In this document: one piece after another, positions 27,064-36,762 of the stretch | Layout: the number at the start of each line of letters is the position of its first letter | How positions within the stretch are numbered: the first letter of the stretch is position 1 | DNA from: Pseudonocardia sp. N23 | Lineage (GTDB): Bacteria; Actinomycetota; Actinomycetes; Mycobacteriales; Pseudonocardiaceae | Length of the DNA: 64,000 nt | Direction: 5' to 3' | Assembly (NCBI RefSeq): GCF_002583555.1 | Contig: NZ_BEGX01000052.1 | Location: 328,068 to 392,067, forward strand | Program-made: the position numbers and the translations under genes | Notes under the pieces: generated by a model | Told to the model about the DNA's origin: nothing | Seen by the model: the letters and a program-made list of their open reading frames with translations, nothing else | The model's database searches: none

Positions 27064-28356
27064 GTGCGGGGGCGGATCAGGGCGGTGGCCGTCGGGGCGG
27101 CGGTCGCGGCGATGCTGTCGGTGGCGACCGTGGCGGCGGGACCGGCGCGTGCACAGGCTCCCCCGGTCTGCCACGAGCATGCGGCACCACCCGGACCACC
27201 CGCGGTCGAGGAGGGACCGACCCCGGTCGCACCGCTGCCCGTGCAGGACCCGGCCGTCGGCGGGCCCGCGTTGGGCACGTGCGACCTCGCGCTGCCGGCC
27301 GGCGCACCACCGCTGCCGACGGGGATCGACGCGGCGGGGTGGGTGGTCGCCGACCTCGACTCGGGTGCGGTGCTGGCGGCGCGGGACGCGCACGGGAGGC
27401 AGCGCCCGGCGTCGACACTCAAGCTGTTGACGACGCTCGTGGTGCTCGACCGGCTGCCGATGGACCAGGTCGTGAGCGGCGACATGTCGGATGTGCAGGT
27501 CGACGGCAGCCGCGCGGGGATCGGGCCGGGCGGGACGTACACGGTGCAGCAGCTGTTGTCGGGGTTGCTGCTGAACTCGGGCAACGACACCGCGCACGCG
27601 CTCGCCCGCACTCTGGGCGGGGTGCCGCAGACGCTCGACCTGATGCAGCAGCGGGCCGCGGCGCTGGGGGCCCTCGACACCCGCCCGGCGACGCCGTCGG
27701 GGCTCGACGGTCCGGGTATGTCGACGTCGGCCTACGACCTGGCGCTGCTGTTCCGCGCGGCGATGCGCAACCCGACGTTCGCGGAGCTGACCCAGACGCG
27801 GTTGGTGCAGTTCCCGGGGTTCGGCACGCACGCGGGCTTCATGCTGTCCAACGACGACCCGCTGCTGCGCTCCTACGACGGCGCGCTCGGCGGGAAGACA
27901 GGTTTCACCGACGCGGCGCGGCACACGTTCGTCGGCGCCGCACGCCGGGACGGGCGTCGGATCGTGGTGGCGCTGGTGCGCGGGGAGCAGCACCCTGTGC
28001 GGATGGTGGCCCAGGCGAGCACGTTGCTGGACTACGGCTTCGCGCTGCCCGCAGGCCTCGCTCCGGTCGGGACGCTGGTGGATCAGGCGCCGGTCACGTC
28101 GGCACCCGCGACGCCCGGGGCCCCCGCACCGCAGGGGTCGTTGCCGGAGTCGTCGAGCCCGGTGGGATGGATCGTCGCGGGACTGGTTCTGCTCGTCGGG
28201 CTGTCGGCGGCCGTCGGGTACGTGGTCCGCCGGGTGCGCGCCGGCGCGGACGACTCCGACGGCTACCTCGACGGCCCGGCCCGGCCGCGCCGTCCCGCCG
28301 GTCCGCACACCCCGCCCTCGGCGGCGCCGCCCGAGCCGCGGGCCGACGAGAGCTGA
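27064..28356 (+). CDS. D-alanyl-D-alanine carboxypeptidase (S11, DacB/PBP5-like)
   Basis: A 430-residue penicillin-binding protein that trims the terminal D-Ala of peptidoglycan stems outside the cell. A signal peptide (about 1-30, ending GPARA) is followed by a Pro-rich linker. The catalytic motifs are STLK (Ser117, Lys120), SGN (172-174) and KTG (278-280). A C-terminal TM anchor (about 367-387) has a short cytoplasmic tail. The start may also be GTG 27040. Divergent from murJ and convergent with the YihY gene, forming a small envelope group; dacB1 (Rv3330) occupies a similar place in M. tuberculosis. Confidence 0.93.
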   Translation: MRGRIRAVAVGAAVAAMLSVATVAAGPARAQAPPVCHEHAAPPGPPAVEEGPTPVAPLPVQDPAVGGPALGTCDLALPAGAPPLPTGIDAAGWVVADLDSGAVLAARDAHGRQRPASTLKLLTTLVVLDRLPMDQVVSGDMSDVQVDGSRAGIGPGGTYTVQQLLSGLLLNSGNDTAHALARTLGGVPQTLDLMQQRAAALGALDTRPATPSGLDGPGMSTSAYDLALLFRAAMRNPTFAELTQTRLVQFPGFGTHAGFMLSNDDPLLRSYDGALGGKTGFTDAARHTFVGAARRDGRRIVVALVRGEQHPVRMVAQASTLLDYGFALPAGLAPVGTLVDQAPVTSAPATPGAPAPQGSLPESSSPVGWIVAGLVLLVGLSAAVGYVVRRVRAGADDSDGYLDGPARPRRPAGPHTPPSAAPPEPRADES

Positions 28357-28357
28357 G

Positions 28358-29440
28358 TCAGCGGCGCTTCCCGGACAGGGCGCGCAGGCCCAGCAACCCG
28401 GTCAGCACCCCGACACCGACGAGCCCTGCGGCGGCGGCCGGCGTCGGCCCCGACCTCACGACGACCTCGGACCGGATGACCGCCGGCGCGGGCACGTCGA
28501 CGGGCTCCTCCTGCTCGTTCTCCTTCGACGTCGCTGCCCAGGCCGTCACGAAGAGGATGAAGCGCGAGGTGAAGAAGACGAAGATCAGCAGACCGATGAT
28601 CGACCCGAACGCCGCCCCTGCGGGCGAGCTGGTGATGCCGCGCAGGTAGATCGTCATGACCTGCTTGAGGATCTCGAACCCGACGGCGCCCAGCAGGGCG
28701 GCCTTGAGCGCACTGCGGGTGGCGACGGGAGCGCGCGGCAGCCTGGCGATCACCCAGACGAACACGAGCCAGTTGGCGGCGAGGCCGAGCAGCACCCCGA
28801 CGACGCCGAGCAGGAACAGCGCCCAGCCCTGGTCGCCGAGGCCGACGAGGTCGAGCAGGAACCGTCCGAGCCCGGTACCGACGGCCGTCACCGCGAACGA
28901 CACGACCAGCGCGAGCCCCAGCCCGAGGAGCGCGAGCAGGTCGAACAGCAGCTTCTTGATGGCGTTGGGCGTCTCCGGCGGCTGCGCCCACTGCTCCGAC
29001 AGTGCCTCGCGCAGGTTGCTCATCCAGCCGATCCCGGAGTACAGGGCACCGACGAGGCCCAGCGCACCGACGGCGCCGGCCTGGTCGATGGACTTCTGGA
29101 TGATGTCGTTGAGGGTGTCGCCCAGCCCGCCGGGGACGGCGGTGGTGATGCCGGCGCGGAGCTGGTCGAGCAGCTCGGGCTGGGCGCGCAGCACGAACCC
29201 GGCGGCGGCGAACGCGATCATCAGCAGCGGCACGAGCGCCAGCACGCTGAAGTAGGTGATGGCAGCGGCGTAGTGATCGCCGTGCCGGTCGGTGTAGCGG
29301 GCACCGGCGCGGACGACGTGGTCGAGCCACGGATACCTCTCGCGGAGCTGTTCGAACTTCGTCGGCCCGGTGGGCGCGTCGTCGGCGTCCTCGTCGGCCG
29401 GCCTGTCTGTCGGCTTGGCGTCGACGGCCACGGCAGTCAC
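28358..29440 (-). CDS. YihY/BrkB family membrane protein
   Basis: A 360-residue protein with about six TM segments between residues 60 and 290, including AAAITYFSVLALVPLLMIAF, the family hallmark. Charged cytoplasmic ends flank this core, and a further hydrophobic segment near the C-terminus ends in GKRR. The family was once called ribonuclease BN in error; its role is unknown, possibly transport or envelope integrity. GTG 29440 gives VTAVAVDAKPTD; longer frames add unconserved residues. The stop lies one base from the convergent carboxypeptidase stop. Rv3335c is the likely counterpart. Confidence 0.9.
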   Translation of the reverse strand: MTAVAVDAKPTDRPADEDADDAPTGPTKFEQLRERYPWLDHVVRAGARYTDRHGDHYAAAITYFSVLALVPLLMIAFAAAGFVLRAQPELLDQLRAGITTAVPGGLGDTLNDIIQKSIDQAGAVGALGLVGALYSGIGWMSNLREALSEQWAQPPETPNAIKKLLFDLLALLGLGLALVVSFAVTAVGTGLGRFLLDLVGLGDQGWALFLLGVVGVLLGLAANWLVFVWVIARLPRAPVATRSALKAALLGAVGFEILKQVMTIYLRGITSSPAGAAFGSIIGLLIFVFFTSRFILFVTAWAATSKENEQEEPVDVPAPAVIRSEVVVRSGPTPAAAAGLVGVGVLTGLLGLRALSGKRR

Positions 29441-29567
29441 CTCACGTCGTCTGGCGGTTCGGAGATCTTCTCGCGAGCCGGACACCACTGTCGCGGCGAT
29501 CGGGTCACCGTTCGGGCTCTTTCCGTCGTCTACCCGTTCCCACGACGGGACGAACGGGCAGCGCCCG

Positions 29568-29579
29568 ACCCGATCGGGT
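29568..29579. promoter_or_regulatory. 12-bp palindrome against the -35 of the carotenoid oxygenase promoter
   Basis: ACCCGATCGGGT is a perfect palindrome whose last base is the first base of the -35 hexamer. The position is typical of a repressor or activator site. No regulator gene is adjacent. Confidence 0.5.
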
Positions 29580-29607
29580 TGTGACCGGCGACACCGCGGC
29601 CTAGCGT
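29579..29607 (+). promoter_or_regulatory. Sigma-70-like promoter of the carotenoid oxygenase cluster
   Basis: TTGTGA (29579-29584), a 17-bp spacer and TAGCGT (29602-29607). The predicted start is near 29614, leaving about 30 nt of leader that contains GGGAGG before GTG 29643. Confidence 0.6.
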
Positions 29608-29642
29608 CGGGATGGTCCAGGTCTCGGTACGGGAGGTCAGCG

Positions 29643-31094
29643 GTGACCACATTCGACGAGCCCGCGGCCGTCGCGGTCGAGCAGGCCGACGAGGAGAACC
29701 CGTACCTGCTCGGGATCTTCGCGCCGGTCCGCGACGAACTGACGGCCGACGAGCTCACGGTGATCGGTGAGATCCCGCGCGACCTCAACGGCGTCTACCT
29801 GCGCAACGGCCCGAACCGCCGGTTCGACGCGCCCGGCCGCTACCACTGGTTCGACGGCGACGGCATGGTCCACGCGATGGCCTTCGAGAACGGGACGGCC
29901 CGCTACCGCAACCGGTTCGTCCGCACCCGGGCACTGGAGGCGGAGGAGGCCGCGGGCTCGGCGTTGTGGTCGGGCGTCATGGAGTCGCCACGCGGGAACC
30001 CCGTCGGCTCGGCGCGGGGGCTGCCGTTCAAGGACTCCGCCAACACCGACCTGATCCATCACCGCGGCCGGGTCCTCGCGACGTGGTACCTGTGCGGCCA
30101 GCCGATGAGCATGGACCCGCTGTCGCTGGAGACGCTGGGCGTCGAGACCTTCCTGGGGACGCTGAAGGGCGACGTGATGGCCCATCCCAAGGTCGACGAG
30201 CACACCGGCGAGCTGATGTGGTTCGACTACGGCGCCCGCAGCCCGCTGCTGCGCTACGGCGTCGTGAACGCGGCGGGGGCGATCGACCACGAGGTGGAGA
30301 TCGACCTGCCCGGCCCGCGGCTGCCCCACGACATGGCGATCACCGAGAACTGTTCGATCCTCATGGACCTGCCGCTGACCCAGGACCCCGCGGCGGCGGC
30401 GCAGGGCCGCTACAAGATCGCGTTCGACCGCGGCACGCCGTCCCGCTTCGCCGTCATCCCGCGCCGCGGCCAGGCGCGCGACGTGCGCTGGTTCGAGGCC
30501 GAGCCCTGCTACATCTACCACGTCGTCAACGCGTGGGAGGAGGGCCGGACCATCGTCATGGACGTCTGCCGGGTGACCCGCCCGGAGCCCGTCCCGACCC
30601 GCCCGGGACCGCTGGGCAAGCTGCTCGGCTACCTGCGCCTGGACGCCCGGCTGCACCGCTACGTCTTCGACCTCGACTCCGGCACCACCACCGAGGCGCA
30701 GCTCGACGACGTCAACACCGAGTTCCCGTCGATCGACGCCCGCGCCTGCGGCCGTCCCACCCGCTACGCCTACAACGTCCACATCGCCGACGCCGAGACC
30801 GTCCGCTTCGACGGCCTGCTGCGCTACGACCGCGTCACCGGGCAGCGTCAGCACCACTGGTTCGGCGAGGGCCGGTTCGGCAGCGAGGCCCCGTTCGCGC
30901 CGCGCGACGGCAGCACCGGCGAGGACGACGGCTACCTCGTGACCTTCGTGACCGACGAGCGCGACGACCGCTCCGAGGTGCAGATCCTCGACGCGTCGGA
31001 CCTGGGGGCGGGCCCGGTCGCCCGTGTCCTGCTCCCGCAACGCGTCCCGCTGGGATTCCACGCCACGTGGGTCCGCGCCGACCAGCTCCTGTGA
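29643..31094 (+). CDS. Carotenoid cleavage oxygenase family protein
   Basis: A 483-residue non-heme iron dioxygenase of the RPE65/CCO family. All four iron-ligand histidines are identifiable: His181 (AHPKVD), His229 (LPHDMAIT), His293 (YIYHVVNAWE) and His473 (GFHATW). NPYLLGIFAPV and LNGVYLRNGPN near the N-terminus are family-typical. It would cleave a C=C bond of a carotenoid, apocarotenoid or stilbene. GTG 29643 follows GGGAGG at good spacing. It heads a run with an acyl-CoA ligase and an LLM oxidoreductase. No carotenoid biosynthesis genes are in the window, so the substrate may be taken up from outside or be lignostilbene-like. Confidence 0.92.
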   Translation: MTTFDEPAAVAVEQADEENPYLLGIFAPVRDELTADELTVIGEIPRDLNGVYLRNGPNRRFDAPGRYHWFDGDGMVHAMAFENGTARYRNRFVRTRALEAEEAAGSALWSGVMESPRGNPVGSARGLPFKDSANTDLIHHRGRVLATWYLCGQPMSMDPLSLETLGVETFLGTLKGDVMAHPKVDEHTGELMWFDYGARSPLLRYGVVNAAGAIDHEVEIDLPGPRLPHDMAITENCSILMDLPLTQDPAAAAQGRYKIAFDRGTPSRFAVIPRRGQARDVRWFEAEPCYIYHVVNAWEEGRTIVMDVCRVTRPEPVPTRPGPLGKLLGYLRLDARLHRYVFDLDSGTTTEAQLDDVNTEFPSIDARACGRPTRYAYNVHIADAETVRFDGLLRYDRVTGQRQHHWFGEGRFGSEAPFAPRDGSTGEDDGYLVTFVTDERDDRSEVQILDASDLGAGPVARVLLPQRVPLGFHATWVRADQLL

Positions 31095-31130
31095 GTGGCA
31101 ATGGTCGCTGTGGCGACCATTGCCACTCAC
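31091..31130. terminator. Perfect 18-bp hairpin over the oxygenase stop codon
   Basis: GTGAGTGGCAATGGTCGC (31091-31108) and its exact complement (31113-31130) flank a TGTG loop. The TGA at 31092-31094 is inside the left arm. Very similar to the hairpin at 14549-14588. It would act as terminator or attenuator before the ligase gene 29 bp downstream. Confidence 0.75.
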
Positions 31131-31158
31131 GACCTCTCGTCGCGCTTCGGAGGCTCTG

Positions 31159-32808
31159 GTGAGGCTGCATCCGCAGACCCGTATCGACGAGTACGTCGCC
31201 GCCGGGTGGTGGCGTGACGACCCGGCGTGGACCTGGGACGCGCTGTTCCGGGCGCGGGTCGCCGAGCGCGGGGACGCGACGGCCGTCGTCGACCCCGCCA
31301 ACCGCGAGGCGTTGCTCGGCACCCCGCCACGTCGGCTGAGCTGGACCGGGCTGGACGCGGAGGTCGACCGGTTCGCCGGCGTGCTGCACCGGGCCGGGGT
31401 CGGCGTCGACGACGTCGTCGGGACACAGCTGGCCAACACCGTCGAACTGGTCGTCGCCTATCTCGCGTGTGTCCGGCTCGGCGCGATCGTGTCGCCGTTC
31501 CCGATGCAGTACCGCGAACACGAGCTGTCGACGCTGGCGCCGGTCGCGGGGCTGCGCGCGTTCGTGACCGTGACGCGGTTCGGCGACCGCCCTCTCGCCG
31601 AGGAGGCCGGGTCCGTCGGCGGATTCCCGGTGATCACGCTCGACGGCCCCGTCGCAGAGCCCGCCGGGGAGCTGCCGAGCGTGGAAGGGCATCCCTCCGA
31701 CGTCGTGACCCTGTGCTGGACCTCCGGCACCGAGGCCACGCCCAAGGGTGTGCCGCGCTGCGCGAACGGCTGGAACGTCATCGGCGAGGGCTGCGCCGCG
31801 GCGCCCGCGCTCACCGCAGACGACGTCATCCTCAGCCCGTTCCCGCTGGTCAACATGGCCGGCTTCGGCGGCGTCCTCGTGCCGTGGCTGCTGACGGGCG
31901 CGACGCTGGTGCAGCACCATCCCTTCGACCTGCCGACGTTCCTCGGCCAGATCGCGCGCGAACGCGTCACCTACACGCTCGCCACGCCCGCGCTGCTGAC
32001 CGGCATGCTGCGCGCACCCGGGCTGCTCGACTCCGCCGACCTGTCGAGCCTGCGGGTGATCGGGTCCGGCTCGGCGCCGCTGTCCGGGTGGCTGATCAGG
32101 GAGTGGCGTGACCGCTTCGGCATCGAGGTCACCAACTTCTTCGGGTCCAACGAGGGCGTCCCGCTGATCTCCGACCAGCACACCGTCCCGGACCCCGACG
32201 CCCGCGCCGCGTACTTCCCGTGGTTCGGCGGACCGGGCCTGACCTGGCCGAACCCGACGAGCGCCGGGGTGCGCACGAGGCTCGTCGACAGGGAGTCCGG
32301 GGACGACGTCACGGAGCCGGGCCGACCCGGTGAGCTGCGCGTCACCGGGCCGACGATCTTCTCCGGGTACTGGGGTTCGCCGGGGGGCGAGCCGTTCGAC
32401 GAGCGGGGCTACTACCGCAGCGGCGACGTCTTCGAGATCGCCGCCGAGGACCCGACGATGCTGCGCTACGTCGACCGGGCCCGCGACCTCGTCGTCCGCG
32501 GGGGCATGAACATCTCCCCAGCCGAGGTCGAGGCGCTGATCGTCGCGCACCCGGCCGTGGCCGAGGCGGCGGTCGTCGGCTACCCGGACGAGGTGCTGGG
32601 CGAGCGGGCGGCAGCGGTGGTCGTGCCCGCCCCGGGAGTCCCGCCGCCCACACTCGAGGACCTCGTGGACGCCCTGCGCGCGCAGCGCATCGCCTCCTAC
32701 AAGCTGCCGGAACGCCTCGAGGTCGTGGAGGCGTTGCCGCGCAACCCCGTCGGCAAGATCCTCAAGCGCGAGCTGCGGGAGCGACTGCGGGAGTCGTCGG
32801 GTGGTTGA
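31159..32808 (+). CDS. AMP-forming acyl/aryl-CoA ligase
   Basis: A 549-residue adenylate-forming enzyme. The P-loop is WTSGTEATPKGV (187-198), an SGTEATPKG variant like that of dihydroxybenzoate- and cyclohexanecarboxylate-type ligases. It is followed by FFGSNEGVP, YYRSGDVFE and a C-terminal GKILKREL with the catalytic Lys. GTG 31159 follows CGGAGG. It sits between the carotenoid oxygenase and an LLM oxidoreductase, overlapping the latter by 8 bp. It may activate the acid derived from the cleavage product. The exact substrate cannot be read from the sequence. Confidence 0.9.
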   Translation: MRLHPQTRIDEYVAAGWWRDDPAWTWDALFRARVAERGDATAVVDPANREALLGTPPRRLSWTGLDAEVDRFAGVLHRAGVGVDDVVGTQLANTVELVVAYLACVRLGAIVSPFPMQYREHELSTLAPVAGLRAFVTVTRFGDRPLAEEAGSVGGFPVITLDGPVAEPAGELPSVEGHPSDVVTLCWTSGTEATPKGVPRCANGWNVIGEGCAAAPALTADDVILSPFPLVNMAGFGGVLVPWLLTGATLVQHHPFDLPTFLGQIARERVTYTLATPALLTGMLRAPGLLDSADLSSLRVIGSGSAPLSGWLIREWRDRFGIEVTNFFGSNEGVPLISDQHTVPDPDARAAYFPWFGGPGLTWPNPTSAGVRTRLVDRESGDDVTEPGRPGELRVTGPTIFSGYWGSPGGEPFDERGYYRSGDVFEIAAEDPTMLRYVDRARDLVVRGGMNISPAEVEALIVAHPAVAEAAVVGYPDEVLGERAAAVVVPAPGVPPPTLEDLVDALRAQRIASYKLPERLEVVEALPRNPVGKILKRELRERLRESSGG

Positions 32809-33763
32809 GCTGTCGGTGTCGCTCGGGCTGTGGCAGGACCGGCCGTCGATAGAGGCGGTCGGGACGGCCCGCGCCGCCGACGAGCTGGGCTACGCGCGGC
32901 TGTGGATCGGCGAGATGGCGACGTACGACGCCTTCGCCCTCGCCGCGGCCCTCCCGGGGACGATCCCGCTGGTCCTGGGCCCGTTCGCGGTGGCCGTGCG
33001 CACCCCGGTGCAGATCGCGATCGGCGCCGCGACCGTCGCCGAGCTGACCGGGCGGACCGTGGAGGTGGCGATCGGGTCGTCGAGCCCCGTCGTCGTGTCG
33101 GGATGGCACGGCAGGGCGGCACCCTCGCCCGCGCGGGCGCTGGCCGAGACCGCGCAGGCGCTGCGGACATTGCTCGACGGCGGGCGTGCCGACGTCGACG
33201 GGAAGGTCGTGCGCACCCGCGGCTACCGGCTGCGCGCCCCGGCGCCAGGCGGGGCGTTGACGGTCGCGGCGTTCGGTCCGCAGGCGGTGCGGGTGGCGGG
33301 CCGGTACGCCGACCGGATGGTGCTGAACCTGTTGCCGCCGAGGGTCGCGGCGCGACTGGTCGAGGCGGTGCGCGTCGCCGCGCGGGAGGCGGGCCGGGAG
33401 CCACCGCGCGTCGCCGTGTGGGTGACCGCCGCCGTCGACCCCGACGAGGAGGCGCGCGCCCGGCTCGCGCGTGCGGTCGTCGGCTACCTGGGCGCGCCGG
33501 GGTACGGCGAGGTGTTCGCCGAGGCCGGGTTCGGCGAGCTCGTCGCGTTCGCGCGGACCCGGCCGCCGCCGCGCGAGCTGCTGGCCGCGGTCCCCGACGG
33601 GCTGGCCGGGGCGGTGGGCGCGATCGGCCCGGTCGACGACGTCAGGTCACGCATCGCGGAGTACGCCGCGGCCGGGGTCGACGAGGTGTGCCTGGTGCCC
33701 GTCGCGACCGACGCCGACCCCGCGGGCCGCCGCACGGTGACCGCACTCGCACAGCGGTCGTGA
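32801..33763 (+). CDS. LLM-class (luciferase-like) oxidoreductase, F420-type
   Basis: A 320-residue TIM-barrel flavin/F420 enzyme. Family features are a short beta-strand start (VELSVSLGLWQDRPS), LGYARLWIGEM, an AVRTPVQIAIGAATVAELTG stretch and VEVAIGSSS, with repeated Ala/Arg-rich helices. Sequence style fits F420-dependent LLM reductases rather than bacterial luciferase itself. fbiC, needed to make the F420 deazaflavin, lies just downstream on the other strand, which fits but does not prove F420 use. GTG overlaps the ligase stop by 8 bp, so translation is coupled. Probable reductive or oxidative step on the CoA-activated product. Confidence 0.88.
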   Translation: MVELSVSLGLWQDRPSIEAVGTARAADELGYARLWIGEMATYDAFALAAALPGTIPLVLGPFAVAVRTPVQIAIGAATVAELTGRTVEVAIGSSSPVVVSGWHGRAAPSPARALAETAQALRTLLDGGRADVDGKVVRTRGYRLRAPAPGGALTVAAFGPQAVRVAGRYADRMVLNLLPPRVAARLVEAVRVAAREAGREPPRVAVWVTAAVDPDEEARARLARAVVGYLGAPGYGEVFAEAGFGELVAFARTRPPPRELLAAVPDGLAGAVGAIGPVDDVRSRIAEYAAAGVDEVCLVPVATDADPAGRRTVTALAQRS

Positions 33764-33767
33764 GTGG

Positions 33768-33971
33768 TCAGTCGCTGTCGCCCGCGTCGCCGCCGACGTC
33801 GACGGTCTCGGTCGCCTCGAACCCACCCTCGGTCGCGGAGCCGGGGCGGTGCAGCACGACGGTGTTGGAGTCGAGGTCGATCGGCCCGAGCTGCCACTTC
33901 TGGCCGTCGCCTGCCTCGCTGCTCTCGTCGCGGATCTTCGGCGTCGGGAACATCTCTCCGAGAACACCCAT
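33768..33971 (-). CDS. Small acidic hypothetical protein
   Basis: A 67-residue acidic protein, MGVLGEMFPTPKIRDESSEA at the start, then GQKWQLGPIDLDSNTVVLHR and an acidic Gly/Asp tail. It has no signal peptide, Cys or TM segment. It ends 4 bp from the convergent LLM gene. A compact conserved-looking core (KWQLGPIDLDS) and high third-position GC support real coding. It lies just downstream of fbiC on the same strand (88 bp), so it may be read through. I do not recognise its family. Confidence 0.7.
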   Translation of the reverse strand: MGVLGEMFPTPKIRDESSEAGDGQKWQLGPIDLDSNTVVLHRPGSATEGGFEATETVDVGGDAGDSD

Positions 33972-34059
33972 GAGGCCATCGTACGTGCGCCCTGCCCGCG
34001 GCGACCCTGCTCGCGTCCGCGCGATGCGCCGCCGCGGACCGGTCAGACCACCCTCACAG

Positions 34060-36648
34060 TCAGGCCAGGGTCAGCGGGATGCCCCGGCGGGCCGGGGTGA
34101 GGCGCTCGGGGATGCCGCGGTAGGTCGTCGTCCGCTGCCGGACAGGGCGGCCGGCGGCCGCGGCGATCGCGGTCAGCTCCGCGACCGAGCGGGCCGAGCC
34201 GTTCTCCGACCCCGCCATCCGCGAGATGGTCTCCTCCATCAGCGTGCCGCCCATGTCGTCGGCGCCGCCGCGCAGGATCTCCGCGGAGAGGGCGTCGCCG
34301 AGCTTCACCCAGGAGCACTGGATGTGGTCGATCCGCCCGTGCAGGGCGAGCCGGGCGAAGGCGTGCACGGCACGGTTGTCGCGCTCGGTCGGGCCTGGGC
34401 GGGCGATGCCGGCCAGGTAGATCGGGGCGTTGTGGTGTACGAACGGCAGTGGCACGAACTCGGTGAACCCGCCGGTGCGGTCCTGGATCCCGGCCAGCGT
34501 GCGCAGGTGCCCGAGCCAGTGCGACGGGGTGTCGACGTGCCCGTACATCATCGTCGAGCTCGACGCGATGCCCAGCTCGTGCGCGGTGGAGACGACCTCG
34601 ACCCACTGTGCCGCAGGCAGTTTGCCCTTGGTGAGGACCCAGCGGACCTCGTCGTCGAGGATCTCCGCGGCGGTGCCCGGGATGGAGCCGAGCCCGGCGT
34701 CACGCAGCTCGGTGATCCACTCCTTGATCGAGACGCCCGCCTTCGCCGCCGCCGACACGATCTCCATGGGTGAGAAGGCGTGCACGTGCATGCCCGGCAC
34801 GGCCGCGTGCACCGCGCGGACGAGGTCGGCGTAGAAGGTGACGGGCAGCTGCGGGTCGATCCCGCCCTGCATGCAGACCTCGGTGGCGCCGTCGGCCGCG
34901 GCGTCCGCGGCGCGGGCCGCGACCTCGTCCAGGGACAGCCTGAAGGCGTCGGTGTCGCGCTCACGCTGGGCGAACGCGCAGAACCGGCAGCCGACGTAGC
35001 AGACGTTGGAGAAGTTGATGTTGCGGTTGACGACGAAGGAGACCTCGTCGCCGACCGTGTCCCGGCGGACGTCGTCGGCGAGGCGGGCCAGTTCCTCCAG
35101 CGCCGCACCGTCGGCGGTGAGGACGGCCATCGCCGCGGCCTCGTTCTCCGGGCGCAGCAGCGCGGCGGGGTTCCAGGAAGCCAGCCGGAGCCCGGCGCGG
35201 ACGTCGGAGTCGAGCCGCTCCGGCGCTCCCGCCGCCGACACCGCGGCGGCGGACACGCTGTCGCGCAGCGACTCCCAGTCGCCGTACACCGAGTCGAAGT
35301 CGCCGCGGCGGTCCTCGGTGCGGCCCGTCGTGTCGATGGAGGCGTTGAGGTCGATGCGACCCGTCGAGGCGAACCCGCCGTCGGGTTCCTGCCACGGCCT
35401 GCCCACCACGCCCGCGTCCTCGTTGGCGAGCCCGTCCGGCCCGGCCAGTGCGGCGACATGGGAGTGCAGCCGGGTGTCGATCCACGGCGAGCCCGCCTGG
35501 ACGTAGCGCGGATAGACGGTCAGCCGCTCGCGCAACGTGAACCCGGCCTCGGCGGAGCGGGCGGCCAGCTCGTCGATCGCGGGCCACGGCCGCTCGGGGT
35601 TGACGTGGTCGGCGGTGACGGGTGAGACGCCGCCCCAGTCGTCGATGCCCGCGCGCAGCATCAGCGCGAACTCCTCGCCGACCAGGTTGGGCGGGGCCTG
35701 CACGCGCATCTTCGAGCCGAGGACGATCCGGGTGACGGCGATCGTCGCCGCCAGGTCCTCCAGCGAGGCGTCGGGGTCGTCGCGCATCGCGGTGTCGGGC
35801 TTGGCCCGGAAGTTCTGGACGATCGTCTCCTGCACGTGGCCGTGCGCACGCGACGCGGCGCGGATCGCGAAGATCGACTCCGCGCGCTCGGTGCGGGTCT
35901 CGCCGATGCCGATCAGGATGCCGGTGGTGAACGGGACGCCGACGCGCCCGGCGTCGGTGAGTGCCCGCAGCCGGACGGCGGGCTCCTTGTCGGGGCTGCC
36001 GTGGTGCGGGCCGGACTTCTCCGACCACAGTCGGGTCGCGGTCGTCTCCAGCATCATGCCCATGCTCGGTGCGACGGGCTTGAGCCGCGTCAGCTCCTCC
36101 CACGACATGACGCCCGGGTTGAGGTGGGGCAGCAGGCCCGTCTCCTCCAGGACCGCGATCGCGCAGGCGCGCACGTAGTCCAACGTGGAGTCGTAGCCAC
36201 GGGCGTCGAGCCACTCCCGGGCCGCGGGCCAACGCTCCTCCGGCCGGTCGCCGAGGGTGAACAGCGCTTCCTTGCAGCCCGCCGCCGCGCCCGCGCGGGC
36301 GATCTCGAGGACCTCGTCGCGTTCCAGGTACAGCGACTCGAGGCGGTGCGGGACCGTCACGAAGGTGCAGTAGTGGCACCGGTCGCGGCACAGCCGGGTC
36401 AGCGGGATGAACACCTTGCGCGAGTACGTGACGACGCCGGGGCGACCGGCATCGACCAGCCCCGCGTCGCGGACACGCGCAGCGGCGTCGAGGAGCTCGT
36501 CGAGCTGCTCCCCACGGGCGGCGAGGAGCACAGCGGCCTCGGTGACGTCGAGGGCGGCGCCGTCGCGGGCGCGCCGCAACGCCCGCCGCACCGCGGACGA
36601 GGAGGGCTCTGGCTCAGCGGCGCGCGGATCGGGCAGGACGTCGACCAT
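34060..36648 (-). CDS. fbiC: FO synthase, bifunctional radical SAM (CofG-CofH fusion)
   Basis: An 862-residue two-domain enzyme making the deazaflavin FO from tyrosine and a pyrimidine, the first dedicated step of coenzyme F420. The N-terminal CofG domain has a radical-SAM cluster CRDRCHYC (Cys 87, 91, 94). The C-terminal CofH domain has a second one, CYVGCRFC (Cys 550, 554, 557). ATG 36648 is preferred over GTG 36657 because TAGTGT lies exactly 7 nt before the ATG. Single-polypeptide FbiC is typical of actinobacteria. Its neighbour LLM enzyme may be a client of the cofactor. Confidence 0.96.
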   Translation of the reverse strand: MVDVLPDPRAAEPEPSSSAVRRALRRARDGAALDVTEAAVLLAARGEQLDELLDAAARVRDAGLVDAGRPGVVTYSRKVFIPLTRLCRDRCHYCTFVTVPHRLESLYLERDEVLEIARAGAAAGCKEALFTLGDRPEERWPAAREWLDARGYDSTLDYVRACAIAVLEETGLLPHLNPGVMSWEELTRLKPVAPSMGMMLETTATRLWSEKSGPHHGSPDKEPAVRLRALTDAGRVGVPFTTGILIGIGETRTERAESIFAIRAASRAHGHVQETIVQNFRAKPDTAMRDDPDASLEDLAATIAVTRIVLGSKMRVQAPPNLVGEEFALMLRAGIDDWGGVSPVTADHVNPERPWPAIDELAARSAEAGFTLRERLTVYPRYVQAGSPWIDTRLHSHVAALAGPDGLANEDAGVVGRPWQEPDGGFASTGRIDLNASIDTTGRTEDRRGDFDSVYGDWESLRDSVSAAAVSAAGAPERLDSDVRAGLRLASWNPAALLRPENEAAAMAVLTADGAALEELARLADDVRRDTVGDEVSFVVNRNINFSNVCYVGCRFCAFAQRERDTDAFRLSLDEVAARAADAAADGATEVCMQGGIDPQLPVTFYADLVRAVHAAVPGMHVHAFSPMEIVSAAAKAGVSIKEWITELRDAGLGSIPGTAAEILDDEVRWVLTKGKLPAAQWVEVVSTAHELGIASSSTMMYGHVDTPSHWLGHLRTLAGIQDRTGGFTEFVPLPFVHHNAPIYLAGIARPGPTERDNRAVHAFARLALHGRIDHIQCSWVKLGDALSAEILRGGADDMGGTLMEETISRMAGSENGSARSVAELTAIAAAAGRPVRQRTTTYRGIPERLTPARRGIPLTLA

Positions 36649-36655
36649 GACGGCC

Positions 36656-36661
36656 ACACTA
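36656..36661 (-). promoter_or_regulatory. -10 element of leaderless fbiC
   Basis: TAGTGT on the minus strand ends 7 nt before ATG 36648. The alternative GTG 36657 lies inside it, so the ATG is the better start. Confidence 0.55.
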
Positions 36662-36762
36662 GGTCGCCCCCGCGCGGGGGTCGACCGACCGGCCGGTCCC
36701 GTAGTGCTCTCGTCACACGACCCGTCGTTCGCGGAACATCCCGGACCCCCTCCGCGGTTGTA

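Noticed and set aside
29340-29360. GTTCGAAC near the start of the YihY gene as another LexA site
   Set aside because: Only a half arrangement without the N4 spacing of the consensus, and inside coding sequence.
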